A program made the position numbers and the translations under genes. Shown one piece after another: positions 43,438 through 54,200 of a DNA stretch of 64,000 nucleotides (its first letter is position 1; the number at the start of each line of letters is the position of its first letter). Under the pieces are notes generated by a model. The model was not told the origin of the DNA. It saw only the letters and a list, made by a program, of their open reading frames with translations, and did no database searches. Origin of the DNA: Candidatus Hydrogenedentota bacterium. GTDB taxonomy: Bacteria > Hydrogenedentota > Hydrogenedentia > Hydrogenedentales > CAILVY01. The stretch covers positions 20,675 through 84,674 of the forward strand of contig JAKQOG010000132.1 of NCBI GenBank assembly GCA_029565395.1. Direction: 5' to 3'.

Positions 43438-44430
43438 CTATCCTTTCAAACCCGACATGGTAATCCCCTGGATGAACGTGCGCTGTGCGAAAAAGAACAG
43501 CAGGATTACCGGCAGGGTAATCACCGTGGACATCGCCATCAGCGGCCCCCACGCATTTTCATGCTGGCTTTGAAATTGCTGCAAAGCGATAGCCAGTGTG
43601 AATTGGCGGTCATCTTGAAGATAGATCAAAGGATTCAGGAAATCACCCCATTGGAATAAAAACTGAAACAGGACCGTCGTGGCCAGGGCGGGCTTGGACA
43701 GCGGCAGAATAATACGTGCGTAAATGCCGAATTCCGTGCAGCCGTCGATGCGGGCGGCGGAACTTAAATCCTCCGGAATCCCCCGGAAGAACTGCCGTAA
43801 AAGAAAGATATAGAACGGCACCCCGAAGAAATACGGCACAATAAGCGGCTTGAAACTGCCCACCCAACCCAAGGCGCTATAAACCGCGAACAGAGGGATC
43901 AGGGTCACTTGATAGGGCAGCATCATGCTGGCCAACACCACAAAAAACAACGCATCGCGCCCCTTCCAGGGAATCCGGGCGAACCCATATGCCACCAGCG
44001 AAGACGAGAGCGCAGTGCCGAGCGTGGCCATGAAACATATAAACAATGTATTGCGCAGGTTTTGTAAGAAATCCATCATCTCGAAGGCGCGTGTGTAATT
44101 CTGCCAGAAAAACTTCACTCGCTCCTGCCGGGTGAATTCATTCTCCCGGGCGGCTATTTCGCGGCCTTCCGACAAAAGCCGATGCATCCCTTCCATGTCC
44201 CCGCCCAGATCCACCGCCGTTTTGCCTTTATATGTCACCAGCGGCCGGCCTTCCGAATCCACGGCATCCACTCGTGGAATCCATTGCGGCGGCTGCCCTG
44301 GCGGCGGGAAAATGCGCGACTCGTGCTTGAACGAGGTGGACACCATCCAAACGAAGGGCATAATAAACGCCACGGACAGTGCTAAGAGCACGATAGCGCC
44401 TATAACTCTCGTGGAATGTTTAGTCACCAT
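43438..44430 (-). CDS. Carbohydrate ABC transporter permease (MalG-like)
   Basis: A 330-residue inner-membrane permease. The EAA loop G-I-P-E-D-L-S-S-A-A-R-I-D-G-C-T-E near 220, followed by I-I-L-P-L-S-K-P-A-L, is the coupling motif of the MalG type. There are six membrane segments, with an inserted periplasmic stretch of about 70 residues after the first. It overlaps the upstream permease gene by 11 bases. The ATPase that would drive the transporter is not in the window; importers of this family often use a shared MsmK-type subunit encoded elsewhere. Confidence 0.92.
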   Translation of the reverse strand: MVTKHSTRVIGAIVLLALSVAFIMPFVWMVSTSFKHESRIFPPPGQPPQWIPRVDAVDSEGRPLVTYKGKTAVDLGGDMEGMHRLLSEGREIAARENEFTRQERVKFFWQNYTRAFEMMDFLQNLRNTLFICFMATLGTALSSSLVAYGFARIPWKGRDALFFVVLASMMLPYQVTLIPLFAVYSALGWVGSFKPLIVPYFFGVPFYIFLLRQFFRGIPEDLSSAARIDGCTEFGIYARIILPLSKPALATTVLFQFLFQWGDFLNPLIYLQDDRQFTLAIALQQFQSQHENAWGPLMAMSTVITLPVILLFFFAQRTFIQGITMSGLKG

Positions 44431-45313
44431 GATAATAGACCCACCGCTTGGAGGAAATAATCACGCCGATGGTGGCAATGAGAATCACAACAAACAACAT
44501 CCATGCCATGGCGGACGCGTAGCCCATGCGCAGGTAATAGAACGAATTTTGATACAGGTACAGGGCGTAAAACATTGTGCTGTCCACCGGCGTGCCCTTG
44601 CCGCCCGTCATGACATATACCTGCGTAAAGTATTGGAAAGAGTTAATCAACCCCATCACCAGATTAAAGAGAATCGTCGGCGTGAGCATGGGCAGGGTCA
44701 CATTCCAGAACTTTCGGAATGGTCCGGCGCCATCCAGTTCCGCCACCTCATATAATGCTGGAGGCACATCCGATAATCCCGCCAGGAAAATTACCACGGC
44801 GCCGCCGATTCCCCATAAACTCATCAGGATCAGGGCAGGTTTAGACCATGCCTCGTCCGCAATCCACCCTGGGCCTTGAATCCCCAAGAACTGGTACAGG
44901 GCTGAGTTGATCAGACCGCTTTCAGGATTGAGCACCCACAGCCACAGTACCGACGAAGCTACCAGCGGGACAATGCTCGGAAGAAAGAACACGGTGCGGA
45001 AGACCGACATCGCGGGAACTTTCTGATTCAGCAGTACGGCGATTCCCATACTGATCGCCAGCCCGAGCGGAACGGCAAAGGCTGTAAAATACAGAGTATT
45101 ATAAAGCGCCTTCCAGAACAGGGGATCCTCAAAAAAGAGTTCATGGAAATTTGCCCAGCCCGACCACACGGGGGGGCGCACCACATTGAATTCCGTGAAG
45201 CTGTAATAGATGCTCATGAGCAACGGATAGAACTCAAATGCGAGAAAACCCAGCAGCCATGGGGAAATGAACAACAGGCCATTGCGCAGATTGCGGCGTT
45301 CCATGCGGGTCAT
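44420..45313 (-). CDS. Sugar ABC transporter permease (MalF-like)
   Basis: A 297-residue permease with six membrane segments. The EAA motif is in A-L-Y-E-V-A-E-L-D-G-A-G near 190, followed by F-R-K-F-W-N-V-T-L-P-M-L-T-P, typical of MalF/UgpA. ATG 45313 overlaps the stop of the solute-binding protein gene in an ATGA, so translation is coupled; the ATG five codons earlier is less likely. With the second permease it forms the membrane channel of a sugar importer. Confidence 0.92.
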   Translation of the reverse strand: MTRMERRNLRNGLLFISPWLLGFLAFEFYPLLMSIYYSFTEFNVVRPPVWSGWANFHELFFEDPLFWKALYNTLYFTAFAVPLGLAISMGIAVLLNQKVPAMSVFRTVFFLPSIVPLVASSVLWLWVLNPESGLINSALYQFLGIQGPGWIADEAWSKPALILMSLWGIGGAVVIFLAGLSDVPPALYEVAELDGAGPFRKFWNVTLPMLTPTILFNLVMGLINSFQYFTQVYVMTGGKGTPVDSTMFYALYLYQNSFYYLRMGYASAMAWMLFVVILIATIGVIISSKRWVYYHGD

Positions 45314-46740
45314 TGCTTCAACCCCCATTCTTCGCCGGCGCCGCCACGCGCCAACAATCCACGCACTCGCGCCAACTCGCGCCGGGTCAGTGTCTCGATT
45401 TCCTTCAATGCCTCCTCCGGTGTGACTTTGCGAAAGACCAATTGCTCGCGCATGCGTTCAATTTGATTGGACATGTACTGCGTTACGGGCATTACGGGCG
45501 GGCCATACGCAGGTTTGTTCATCAATTCATCGAGAAATACCCGGAATTTAGCATCCTCCGAAAAGCGCGGGTCGGCCGCATCCTGCTTGCGCACGGGAAT
45601 GTTGTGAATCTGATAGGCATAATCGCACGCAGGCGAGGGCCGGCCGTCGGCCCGGGGACAATAGAACCACCGTAAAAACTTCTTGGCCGCTTCCGGATGC
45701 CGGGCCGTGGCCGGTATCGCATCCACAATACATCCAAGACTATATGCAACAGGGGGCGCGCCTTCGGGGCGGGGCAAGGGCGCCACTCCCCATTCCAGAT
45801 TCGGCGCATACTTTGGAATGAACGTCGCCTGCCATTCTCCTTCGGATATCATTGCCACTTTTCCGGAATAAAAGGGATTGTTCGCGCCAAAATATTCACC
45901 CATGCCCTTGCTGAATGCCGCAATCCGTTCCGGGTCCATTGCATATGGCAATTGAACCTTCGCTTGTGGGTCAATCGTGAAACTTTGTTGCCAGCGAAAC
46001 GCCGCGATTAATCCTGGATCGTTCGCGAGGTTCACCTCGCCCGTTTCATAATCGTACCAGTGTCCACCGAATAAAATGCCCCATGCATGGCTTTGATCCC
46101 AGGGCAGCCATGGCAAAAATCCCATTTGCTCAATCATACCGTCCGCACTGCGAATAGTGAGTTTGGCGGCGTAGTCATTCAGCTCTTCAATCGTGCGCGG
46201 CGGCCGTTCCGGATCCAGCCCGGCCTTGCGAAACGCGGCCTTATTCCATAACAGGCAATAGGTGTCCGTGGTGGTCGGTATGCCCCACACGTGCCCGCCG
46301 AAGGCCACCATCTCCCAGCAAAACGGGAAAAACCGGTCCTGATGCAGACCGGGCACCTCCTCCATGAAATCATCCAGGGGCATAAAAATACCTTGGGGCG
46401 CAAGTTGCTCCAGAAACCCCGTATCCATGGATTGCACATCCGGCGGCGAATTGCCCGCTGTGGCGGTCAATGTCTTTTCCATCAGCGCATTAAAACCAAT
46501 GGCTACGCCCCGAATATACACCTCATGCTGGCTGCGGTTGAATTCGTCGAACAGCGCCATGCGCGCCGCATGCTCATGTCCTGAATGCCGATCCCAATAT
46601 GTGATTACGGTGCGCCCTTCAGCCAACGCCTGACGCTCCAGTGCCGTCATGGTTTCGCGCGGCCATAGGGCATAGCCCAGGGCCATGCACCCAAGCACAA
46701 TGGCTCCCCCTATCAATGTTGTACGCGATAAAAACACCAT
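45310..46740 (-). CDS. Extracellular sugar-binding protein of an ABC importer
   Basis: A 476-residue solute-binding protein. The N-terminus (M-V-F-L-S-R, then a hydrophobic stretch with V-L-G-C) is a signal anchor, possibly a lipoprotein with Cys near 18. The mature protein has Y-W-D-R-H-S-G-H-E near 50, D-V-Q-S-M-D near 105 and W-G-I-P-T-T-T-D-T near 155, matching the sugar-binding type-1 family. It is first in the importer operon and is divergent from the export system at 46833. The ligand cannot be told from sequence. Confidence 0.88.
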   Translation of the reverse strand: MVFLSRTTLIGGAIVLGCMALGYALWPRETMTALERQALAEGRTVITYWDRHSGHEHAARMALFDEFNRSQHEVYIRGVAIGFNALMEKTLTATAGNSPPDVQSMDTGFLEQLAPQGIFMPLDDFMEEVPGLHQDRFFPFCWEMVAFGGHVWGIPTTTDTYCLLWNKAAFRKAGLDPERPPRTIEELNDYAAKLTIRSADGMIEQMGFLPWLPWDQSHAWGILFGGHWYDYETGEVNLANDPGLIAAFRWQQSFTIDPQAKVQLPYAMDPERIAAFSKGMGEYFGANNPFYSGKVAMISEGEWQATFIPKYAPNLEWGVAPLPRPEGAPPVAYSLGCIVDAIPATARHPEAAKKFLRWFYCPRADGRPSPACDYAYQIHNIPVRKQDAADPRFSEDAKFRVFLDELMNKPAYGPPVMPVTQYMSNQIERMREQLVFRKVTPEEALKEIETLTRRELARVRGLLARGGAGEEWGLKQ

Positions 46741-46757
46741 TCCACTCCATGGCAGGT

Positions 46758-46786
46758 TTGTTCATGCAAACTTAAGATGGTATTAT
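46758..46786 (+). promoter_or_regulatory. Candidate promoter of the ABC export operon
   Basis: TTGTTC, 17-base spacer, TATTAT preceded by TGG (extended -10). It lies in the divergent gap, about 45 bases before the first permease gene. Confidence 0.4.
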
Positions 46787-46832
46787 GGGCAAAGCCTTTG
46801 AAGAGATCCAATCCTTGTGAAAGAGTGTTTCC

Positions 46833-47972
46833 ATGAACTTGGGCCGGTTCGTCCTGAGAAATGTATTCCGAAACAAACGCCGGGCCGTGCTGACGGTGTT
46901 GAGCATCGCTTTTTCGCTGTTTTTGCTTTTATTCTTGCTTACAGTGCTGAATGGGTTGTTGAATCCCGTTACCCAGGATGAGGCGGCGCAGCGGGTGATT
47001 GTGCGGCGATCCACGTCTTTGGCGGAGATGATGCCCATTTCCTACCTGGATAAGATCAAGCAACTCCCCGAAGTGGAGTGGGTGGTGCCGCTGCAATGGG
47101 TGAATGGATTGTATATCGACGCCAATAACGTGTTTGCCAATTTTGCCACGGATCCCGAGCATATCTTCGATATTTATTCCGAGCAACATGTTGCGCCGGA
47201 GGCTTTGACGGCGTTCAAAACGGATCGCACCGCCGCCATCGCCGGGAAAGATTTGATGGATCGGTACGGATGGGAACCGGGCCAAAAAATCACACTGCTT
47301 GGCACCATCTTTCCGGTGGATTTGGAATTGACCATCGTGGGGGAATACACATCGCCCGAATGGCAAAACAGCTTTTACCTGCGCTATGACTATTTTAATG
47401 AGGCTTTGGACAAACTGAATCAAGTGGGCTGCTTCGTGGTGAAAACCACCAGCAAGGAGGCGGTTCCACGCGTGGCTGACGCAGTGGACGCCATGTTCCG
47501 CAATACCTCGGCGGAAACCAAGACCGAAACGGAGAAGGCCTTCGTCATTGGATTCATTTCCATGCTGGGGAATGTGAAAACCATCATTGGTTCCGTGTCC
47601 ATCGTGGTCATGTTCACCATGCTGCTCGTTTCGATCAGCACCATGTCCATGGCGGTGCGCGAACGGGTCCGCGAAGTCGCCATCCTCCGTGCCATTGGTT
47701 ACCCCAAACGAATCATCGTTGGATTGGTAGTGGGAGAGGCATTGTTTATCTCCGTTCTGGGCACGGTCATCGGCATCCTGCTTGCAGAATCGATGCGGTT
47801 CGTGGACATGAATGTAATCAGCCAGGGATTTCTCGACCGTTTTGCCCCAAAACCCGCCGCGCTGACCCTGACGATCTTCGCGGGATTGGGCATGGGGCTT
47901 ATCTCCGGAATTGTTCCGGCCGTGCAAATTGCGCGCACCAACATTGTGACTGCCATGCGGAGCATCGAGTAG
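46833..47972 (+). CDS. FtsX/MacB-type ABC transporter permease
   Basis: A 379-residue permease with one N-terminal membrane segment, a periplasmic domain of about 200 residues, and three C-terminal segments. The conserved V-R-E-V-A-I-L-R-A-I-G-Y is near 280. It is the first gene of an operon of four (permease, permease, HlyD-like adaptor, ATPase) with gaps of 4, 19 and 10 bases. Such systems export lipoproteins, peptides or small toxic molecules. No TolC-like gene is present in the window. Confidence 0.9.
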   Translation: MNLGRFVLRNVFRNKRRAVLTVLSIAFSLFLLLFLLTVLNGLLNPVTQDEAAQRVIVRRSTSLAEMMPISYLDKIKQLPEVEWVVPLQWVNGLYIDANNVFANFATDPEHIFDIYSEQHVAPEALTAFKTDRTAAIAGKDLMDRYGWEPGQKITLLGTIFPVDLELTIVGEYTSPEWQNSFYLRYDYFNEALDKLNQVGCFVVKTTSKEAVPRVADAVDAMFRNTSAETKTETEKAFVIGFISMLGNVKTIIGSVSIVVMFTMLLVSISTMSMAVRERVREVAILRAIGYPKRIIVGLVVGEALFISVLGTVIGILLAESMRFVDMNVISQGFLDRFAPKPAALTLTIFAGLGMGLISGIVPAVQIARTNIVTAMRSIE

Positions 47973-47976
47973 CGCC

Positions 47977-49140
47977 ATGTGGATCCCCTTGAAATATAAC
48001 CTTCGTCACCTCGTCGCGCGCTGGAAAACCACGCTTGTGGCCGGAATGACTTTTGCCCTTGTAGTCGCCACCTTCATCATTGTGATGTCACTGGCACGCG
48101 GCGTGGAGCAGGCGCTCACCACCACGGGGAATCCGCTGAATGTCATCGTAATGCGGCCGGGCGTGCAGTCGGAAGGACAAAGCCAGGTCTCCCTCCAAAC
48201 CTATCAAACAGTGCGGAATTTCGCCGGCATTGCCACGGATGAATCCAACCAACCTTTAGCGGCGCCGGAAGTGATCACTCTGGTGAACAAACCACGCGCT
48301 AAAGATGGCAAACCCAGTAATATCCAGATCCGGGGCGTCCATCCCCAGAGTTTTAAGTTGCGGGCCATGGTGAAGTTAGTGGAGGGACGAATGTTCACAC
48401 CGGGATTGCGTGAGATCCTCGTCTCACGAAAAGTGTCGGAGCGTTTCGCCGATCTGAAACTGGGTTCTCGGCCAAAACTGGGCAAAGGCGTATGGACCGT
48501 AGTGGGTGTGTTCGATGCGGAAGGCACGGCGTATGATTCGGAAATCTGGACCGATTATCAGGAACTGATGCAGGAGTTTGATCGCACCGAATATAACACC
48601 GTGGTGGTGCGTGCGCTGGATCGCGCCGCTGCCGTTGCTATCAAGGATCTCGTTGAGGAAGATCGGCGCGTGAAACTGACCGCCAAATCAGAAGCCCTGT
48701 ATTACCAGGAACAGACAAAAACAGCCGCGCCCATCAAGGCCTTTGCGGTTTTCCTTGCGGCCATCATGTCCATCGGTGCAAGTTTCGCGGGCATGAACAC
48801 CATGTACTCGCGCGTGGCCAACCGGGTCCGGGAAATCGGCACGCTCCGCATGCTGGGTTTCTCCCCCTTTGCAGTGCTCGCCTCATTTATACTTGAGTCG
48901 GTGTTGTTGGCCTTATGTGGTGGTGTCTTGGGGTGTATTTTTGCATGGCCCATGAACGGCCTGGCCACCGGCACCACCAATTTTGACACCTTCAGCGAAG
49001 TCGTGTTTTACTTCACCATTACCCCGGGCTTGATGCTGGAAGGACTGGTCTTCGCGGTGATCATGGGACTGGCCGGCGGATTCCTGCCGGCGTGGACCGC
49101 ATCGCGGCAGACCGTACTCAGCGCCATCCGGCAAACATAA
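47977..49140 (+). CDS. FtsX/MacB-type ABC transporter permease
   Basis: A 387-residue partner of the preceding permease, with the same one-plus-three membrane topology and the motif V-R-E-I-G-T-L-R-M-L-G-F near 290. The gap to the previous gene is 4 bases. Two different permeases imply a heterodimer rather than the MacB homodimer, since neither carries its own ATPase domain. Confidence 0.9.
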   Translation: MWIPLKYNLRHLVARWKTTLVAGMTFALVVATFIIVMSLARGVEQALTTTGNPLNVIVMRPGVQSEGQSQVSLQTYQTVRNFAGIATDESNQPLAAPEVITLVNKPRAKDGKPSNIQIRGVHPQSFKLRAMVKLVEGRMFTPGLREILVSRKVSERFADLKLGSRPKLGKGVWTVVGVFDAEGTAYDSEIWTDYQELMQEFDRTEYNTVVVRALDRAAAVAIKDLVEEDRRVKLTAKSEALYYQEQTKTAAPIKAFAVFLAAIMSIGASFAGMNTMYSRVANRVREIGTLRMLGFSPFAVLASFILESVLLALCGGVLGCIFAWPMNGLATGTTNFDTFSEVVFYFTITPGLMLEGLVFAVIMGLAGGFLPAWTASRQTVLSAIRQT

Positions 49141-49159
49141 CCTTTGGAGTGTTGCGGGC

Positions 49160-50506
49160 ATGTCAAATTTGGACAAAGAACTCCCGAAACTGCGCATCGA
49201 TGGGAAAAAGCGCAAGAGGGGGCGCGGCGGCGCGCGATGGATTATCGTGGCGCTTATTCTTGCGGCGCTGACGGGCGCATATTTCGTCTATCAACAACAA
49301 CATGCCCCGATTGCCGTGCGCACGGTTCGCGTGGAACGCCAAAGCGGCGCGGCGGGTGGTGGTTCCGCTGTTGTAACAGTCAGCGGCTATATTATTCCCC
49401 GGCAAAAGATCGAAGTGGCGCCGAAAATCATCGGGCGCGTGAAAGAACTCCTGGTGAAACGCGGAGACAAGGTAAAGGAAGGCGACGTTCTGCTCCGGCT
49501 TGAAGATGAAGATCTCCAGGCACAGGTGCGGTCCGCGGAAGCCATGGCAGGTACGCTCCAGGCACGATTGTCAGAATTACGGGCGGGTTCGCGCCCCGAA
49601 GAAATCGCCGCAGCGAAAGCAATGGTTGCCTCCGCCGAAGCCACCCTGCAAAGTGCGGAACTGGACTTCAACCGCATCGAATCGCTGGCTGCGAAGGGCG
49701 TGGTATCCAAACAGGAACTGGATCGCGCCCGCGCAAGCCGCGATGTGGCCCGCGCCCGGCTGGATCAGGAAAAAAAGACTGCTGAACTCGTCAAGATTGG
49801 GCCGCGCAGTGAAGAAATCGCTGCCGCGGAAGCGGGTTTGCGCCAGGCTGAAGCACAACTGGAATACGCTAAAACACAATTGGACTATACCGTAATTCGC
49901 GCTCCTGTTTCGGGCACCATCCTGGAAAAACTCGCGGAACTCGGTGAATTGGTTACGAACACTAATTTTGGCGGCACGCGCGGTGCGAAAACCTCCATCG
50001 TCTCCTTGGCGGATCTGAGCGACCTGCAGGTGGAGGTGGATCTCAATGAAAATGATTTGGCCAAGGTGCACCTCGGACAGCCCGCCGAAATCCGCTTGGA
50101 TAGCGCGCCTGAAAAGATTTATAAAGGGGAAGTAGACGAGATTTCTCCGCAAGCAGATCGGCAAAAAGGCACGGTGCAAGTGAAAGTGCGCATGATTGAG
50201 CCGGATGATTCCGTGAAAATTGAAGTCACCGCCCGCGTAACTTTCTTATCGTCCGCTGTGTCTGCGGAGACCACTGCAGAAACAAAACCACGCACCTGGA
50301 TACCCAAAGGGGCCTTGATACGGAGAGGCAATGAGACTTTTGTGTATCTCGCCGCTGAAAACGCCGCCGTACTGCGCAAAATCGCCGTAGGTTTGGAGAG
50401 CGATAAGGGCGTGGAAGTAACCGAAGGCCTCGCGGGTACCGAAGAGGTGATTGTAGAGCCTTTGGAACAACTGCGGGATGGCGCGCGCGTCGTCGTGGCG
50501 CCCTAA
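49160..50506 (+). CDS. Periplasmic adaptor (HlyD/MacA-like)
   Basis: A 448-residue membrane-fusion protein. One membrane segment near residues 25-45 is followed by a biotinyl-lipoyl half ([16 protein letters not shown]) near 93, a long coiled-coil hairpin rich in Ala, Glu and Arg (about 120-245), the second lipoyl half, and beta-barrel domains. It would connect the two permeases to an outer-membrane channel. Two near-identical R-P/S-E-E-I-A-A-A segments lie in the coiled coil. Confidence 0.9.
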   Translation: MSNLDKELPKLRIDGKKRKRGRGGARWIIVALILAALTGAYFVYQQQHAPIAVRTVRVERQSGAAGGGSAVVTVSGYIIPRQKIEVAPKIIGRVKELLVKRGDKVKEGDVLLRLEDEDLQAQVRSAEAMAGTLQARLSELRAGSRPEEIAAAKAMVASAEATLQSAELDFNRIESLAAKGVVSKQELDRARASRDVARARLDQEKKTAELVKIGPRSEEIAAAEAGLRQAEAQLEYAKTQLDYTVIRAPVSGTILEKLAELGELVTNTNFGGTRGAKTSIVSLADLSDLQVEVDLNENDLAKVHLGQPAEIRLDSAPEKIYKGEVDEISPQADRQKGTVQVKVRMIEPDDSVKIEVTARVTFLSSAVSAETTAETKPRTWIPKGALIRRGNETFVYLAAENAAVLRKIAVGLESDKGVEVTEGLAGTEEVIVEPLEQLRDGARVVVAP

Positions 50507-50516
50507 GGAACATAGT

Positions 50517-51224
50517 ATGACGTCTTACGATAACCAGCCCATGATCCAAATCCGGAATCTGGAGAAAAAATTCGCCCACGGCGATACGGAGGTCGTGGCG
50601 CTGGACAATATTGATCTCGACATTCATGCCGGTGAATTTATGTGCCTGATGGGGCCGTCCGGCTCCGGAAAATCCACCTTGTTGCATATCCTTGCAGGCA
50701 TCGATTCCCCCACCGGCGGAGAATGCCACGTGTTGGGACAAGATCTTGCCGATATGACCGAGCGGGAACTTGCCCATTGGCGCAATGAACATATCGGATT
50801 CATCTTTCAATCATTCAATCTAATTCCCGTGCTCACCGCCGCCGAAAACGTGGAAATGCCGCTGTTACTGACCGGTTTATCAAAGAAAGAACGCGCGGAG
50901 CACGTCGAAACCGCACTTTCCATTGTGGGCTTAAGCGACCGCGTGAGCCATTATCCTCGGCAACTCTCTGGCGGCCAGGAACAACGCGTGGCCATCGCCC
51001 GTGCGCTTGTGACCGACCCCCTGCTTATACTCGCCGACGAACCCACCGGAGACCTCGACGCTAAATCCGCGGAAGAAGTCATGACCATCCTGCGCAAACT
51101 CAACCAGGATTTTAAGAAAACCATCATCATGGTGACCCATGACATTAAGGCATCCCACTACGCCTCCGTCACCCGATATCTCGACAAGGCAAAATTACTG
51201 CCTCTCGGATCCACCCCGCAATAA
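50517..51224 (+). CDS. ABC transporter ATP-binding protein (LolD/MacB-type)
   Basis: A 235-residue ATPase. Walker A is G-P-S-G-S-G-K-S-T near 50, the signature [10 protein letters not shown] near 150, and Walker [11 protein letters not shown] near 170, where the last part is typical of the LolD/MacB/FtsE branch. ATG 50517 lies 10 bases after the adaptor stop with AAGGAA upstream; the longer in-frame start overlaps the adaptor gene. It energises the two permeases. Confidence 0.93.
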   Translation: MTSYDNQPMIQIRNLEKKFAHGDTEVVALDNIDLDIHAGEFMCLMGPSGSGKSTLLHILAGIDSPTGGECHVLGQDLADMTERELAHWRNEHIGFIFQSFNLIPVLTAAENVEMPLLLTGLSKKERAEHVETALSIVGLSDRVSHYPRQLSGGQEQRVAIARALVTDPLLILADEPTGDLDAKSAEEVMTILRKLNQDFKKTIIMVTHDIKASHYASVTRYLDKAKLLPLGSTPQ

Positions 51225-51299
51225 AATCCCACCTGCCTGCCACGGCGTCCGCATCGCTTAAATGAAATGCGTGAAAGCCAATCTTCCCATTTTGCCCCT

Positions 51300-54200
51300 T
51301 CATTCACCTTTATGGAGCTGTTTATCGAGCCAGGCAAAGGTCTTTTCCTGCATCTCCTGGTTAAACACATGCGGCACCGGCCACAGCTCCGTAACCAGTT
51401 GCTCTGCAACATCCTGACTCTGCCACACCCGCCCCATTCTTGCATAAGCCGATTTAACGCCCTCCACGGGAAACAATCCATCCTGTTCGCCGTTTAAAAA
51501 GAGCATTGGTTTCGGACAAGCTATTGCGGCCACATCCGGATAATCCAGGAAATTCCTTAGTCCTGGCACAATCATTGAAAACGCGGATTGGCCCTTGGTC
51601 TGGTTATTGCCGGGCGTCATGAGCGTTTCCGTGGTGCCCATCCAACAAATAGCGGCCCCGGTGGCGACCTTGTCCGTCGCGGCGCACAGCATCCAGGTGC
51701 GATGCGCCCCCATCGAAAGTCCTAACGCCCCTATTCTTTTCGGATCCACTTCAGGCAACGATGCCACAAAATCCGTGCTGCGAATATCATCCCAGGTAAT
51801 AACGCCGCACCACGTCATGCCCAGTTGCAGCAGATTCGCGGCAAGTTCCTGTTGCGCTTCATACTCAACCCCTTCCCGGCGCCCGCGTTCGCCCCAAAAC
51901 AACGCATCGATGGCGAAAACCACATACCCGCGCTTCGCCAGTTCATCACCGATAAAACGTCCCCCATAGCACTGCTCCACCCATTTCCTGGCATCCTCCA
52001 GAATCTTGTTTTCCACACCAAAGGGCCGCACCACCTTTTCCTTGCCGATCGAAAAATGCGCGCCGTGATCATGCAACGCAACAATCGCCGGAAATGGCCC
52101 AACGCCTTTGGGAACCAGCAAATAGGCGGGTATTCGGCAATCCGCGGAGATGTTAAGTACAAGTTTCCGCGCCTCATACGCGCCACGATCCTCACGCGCA
52201 ATGATTTCTGGTTTGAACTCCGCCGCAGGCGGTGGCGTCAGCAAACACTCCAGCAATTTCTCGCGCGCACGCATGCGCCATGCATTGAAATCCAGATCAT
52301 GCGCCGGATCATAGGCCATCGGGAACTTCAATCGTGCTATCTGGGACGCTGCAAAAGAAGGTAGCTTGTTCTCCATCCCGTAGTGGAGATAACCAGATTC
52401 TTCTTCCGCCTCGCCACTGGCCCCCTGACGGACCGGCATGCGGTCCAGCACTTGCTGCAATTCCGGCGTGGCGCGCAATAAACGGTCCGCGTCTCGATGT
52501 TTCAGATAAAAATCGAGCACTTCCGAAAAATACACCACGCCTTCCGGGCTGGCATTGCCAACGCCAATCACCCCCTCGGTATAATCGCGTTGCGGATCAC
52601 GGTCGGTTGGCTTCTTATACAAATCATAGATGTTCTTTCCATTCTTCAGTAAATCCCCCGAATGTTCCCAACCATTTAATCCATCCAAAAGAGAAGCCGC
52701 AAACCCATTCTTCATGCAGCTCAGCACTCTTTGGCGAAGCACGCGCTCTATTGCATCCAGCAAATTGTCAATAGGCTCGCCACGCGACTCCAGAAACTCC
52801 GCGGCGCGCGACAACTGCATGGCGTGTTCCATGGCCTGATCCAGCAGTAACCGGCTCGAACATGGGTGCGGATAACGCCATCCCCCCACCGGGTCCTGCG
52901 ACGCGGCCAGGAAATCCGCCACAGCGCGAATGACATCCCTCAGTTTGGGTTCCTCGGGTGCATAGCGCGCCAGCCAGGGCAATCCTTGAAGGGCATAACC
53001 AATGATATACGGCTTGGCAAAGGGATGCTTGTAGCCCCGCTCATCCTCATCAATGAACGGCGGATCCGACTCAATAACACCACCCCCTTGGCTAAACAGA
53101 TCGCCCGCTGATAATTTCGTGCGCAACTCGCGAAACAGCCGTAGCGCTTCTTCGAGATACTGACGCTGTCCAGTGTATTCATATAGACGTACAAAATCCG
53201 CCACATCCCCAATATTCCGGCATTCCCCCTGGTCCGCATGAATCATCTGCTTAGCATACGCCACCTGCCAGTGCAACGCGACCGCCATGCGCGGATCACC
53301 GGTTTCTTCATACGCCTGAAAGAACGTGTCATAGCCCTTGGTGCAAAAGTGGACCGCGCTGTTAGACCGCCACATGAACGTGGTGTCTTCTGTGTGCTTC
53401 TTCTCAGAGGCAGACACATTATTGTAGCGCGTTCCACCAAACTCCCCTTCGCGATGCTCCCCCCACCAGACACTCAAATTGTAAAAATTATCACACCACC
53501 ACAGGGCCGTCTCGCGCAGGCCGGCATTCCCGGACCGGTAGTATTCACGAAGAAAGGCCGGACAATGATTCAGCCGGTTCATGCCAAATGCACCGCCGCC
53601 GGGCAGTGTGGTGACATTTCCAAAATCGTCGCCCATGAGCGGCGGCTTCGACATGGCGGTATCGTGTACGTTCATGGTGTCACGCACATCCGGATACAGA
53701 TCAAGGTTTGGCCTGCTGCCACTGTGGTAAAGCGGGTCGTAGACCTCCGGTGAAAGAAACACCATTTGAACGGGTTCGAGCATCGGACTCCACAGCGTCC
53801 CGCTATACGGCGTAACCGCAAAAGCCGCCGTGCGCCATGCCGCTTCCTGATGCGGCACATTATCCGCTGCGTGACACCTCCAATAGATAATGTCACTTCC
53901 CTCTGTGGTTACCGCCACATTTATATTCCCGCGCTTCCAAAAATGAGCATCAGGAAATGTCAATCGAAATGCTTCACCTTTAACCCACCAGTCCTTCCCC
54001 TGCGCAAACGAGCCCGCTTCCCCACTTTCCTCCTTCCAATGCGGATTTTCAATCAACTGCGCGGCACCCGGCAAGTGGATGTTCCAGCCCAGGTCCGGAG
54101 CATAGCCGTCCCCGTCACTCTGTTTTTGAACATGTACGCGTACCGCCACCCCACCCAAGGCATGGGCGCGCACCTCAACAATCCTGGGCCAGGTCTTGTC

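Noticed and set aside
46929..47978. A 349-codon open frame on the minus strand
   Set aside because: It lies entirely within the first export permease, whose motifs, membrane pattern and operon spacing are clear; the opposite frame has no domain signature.
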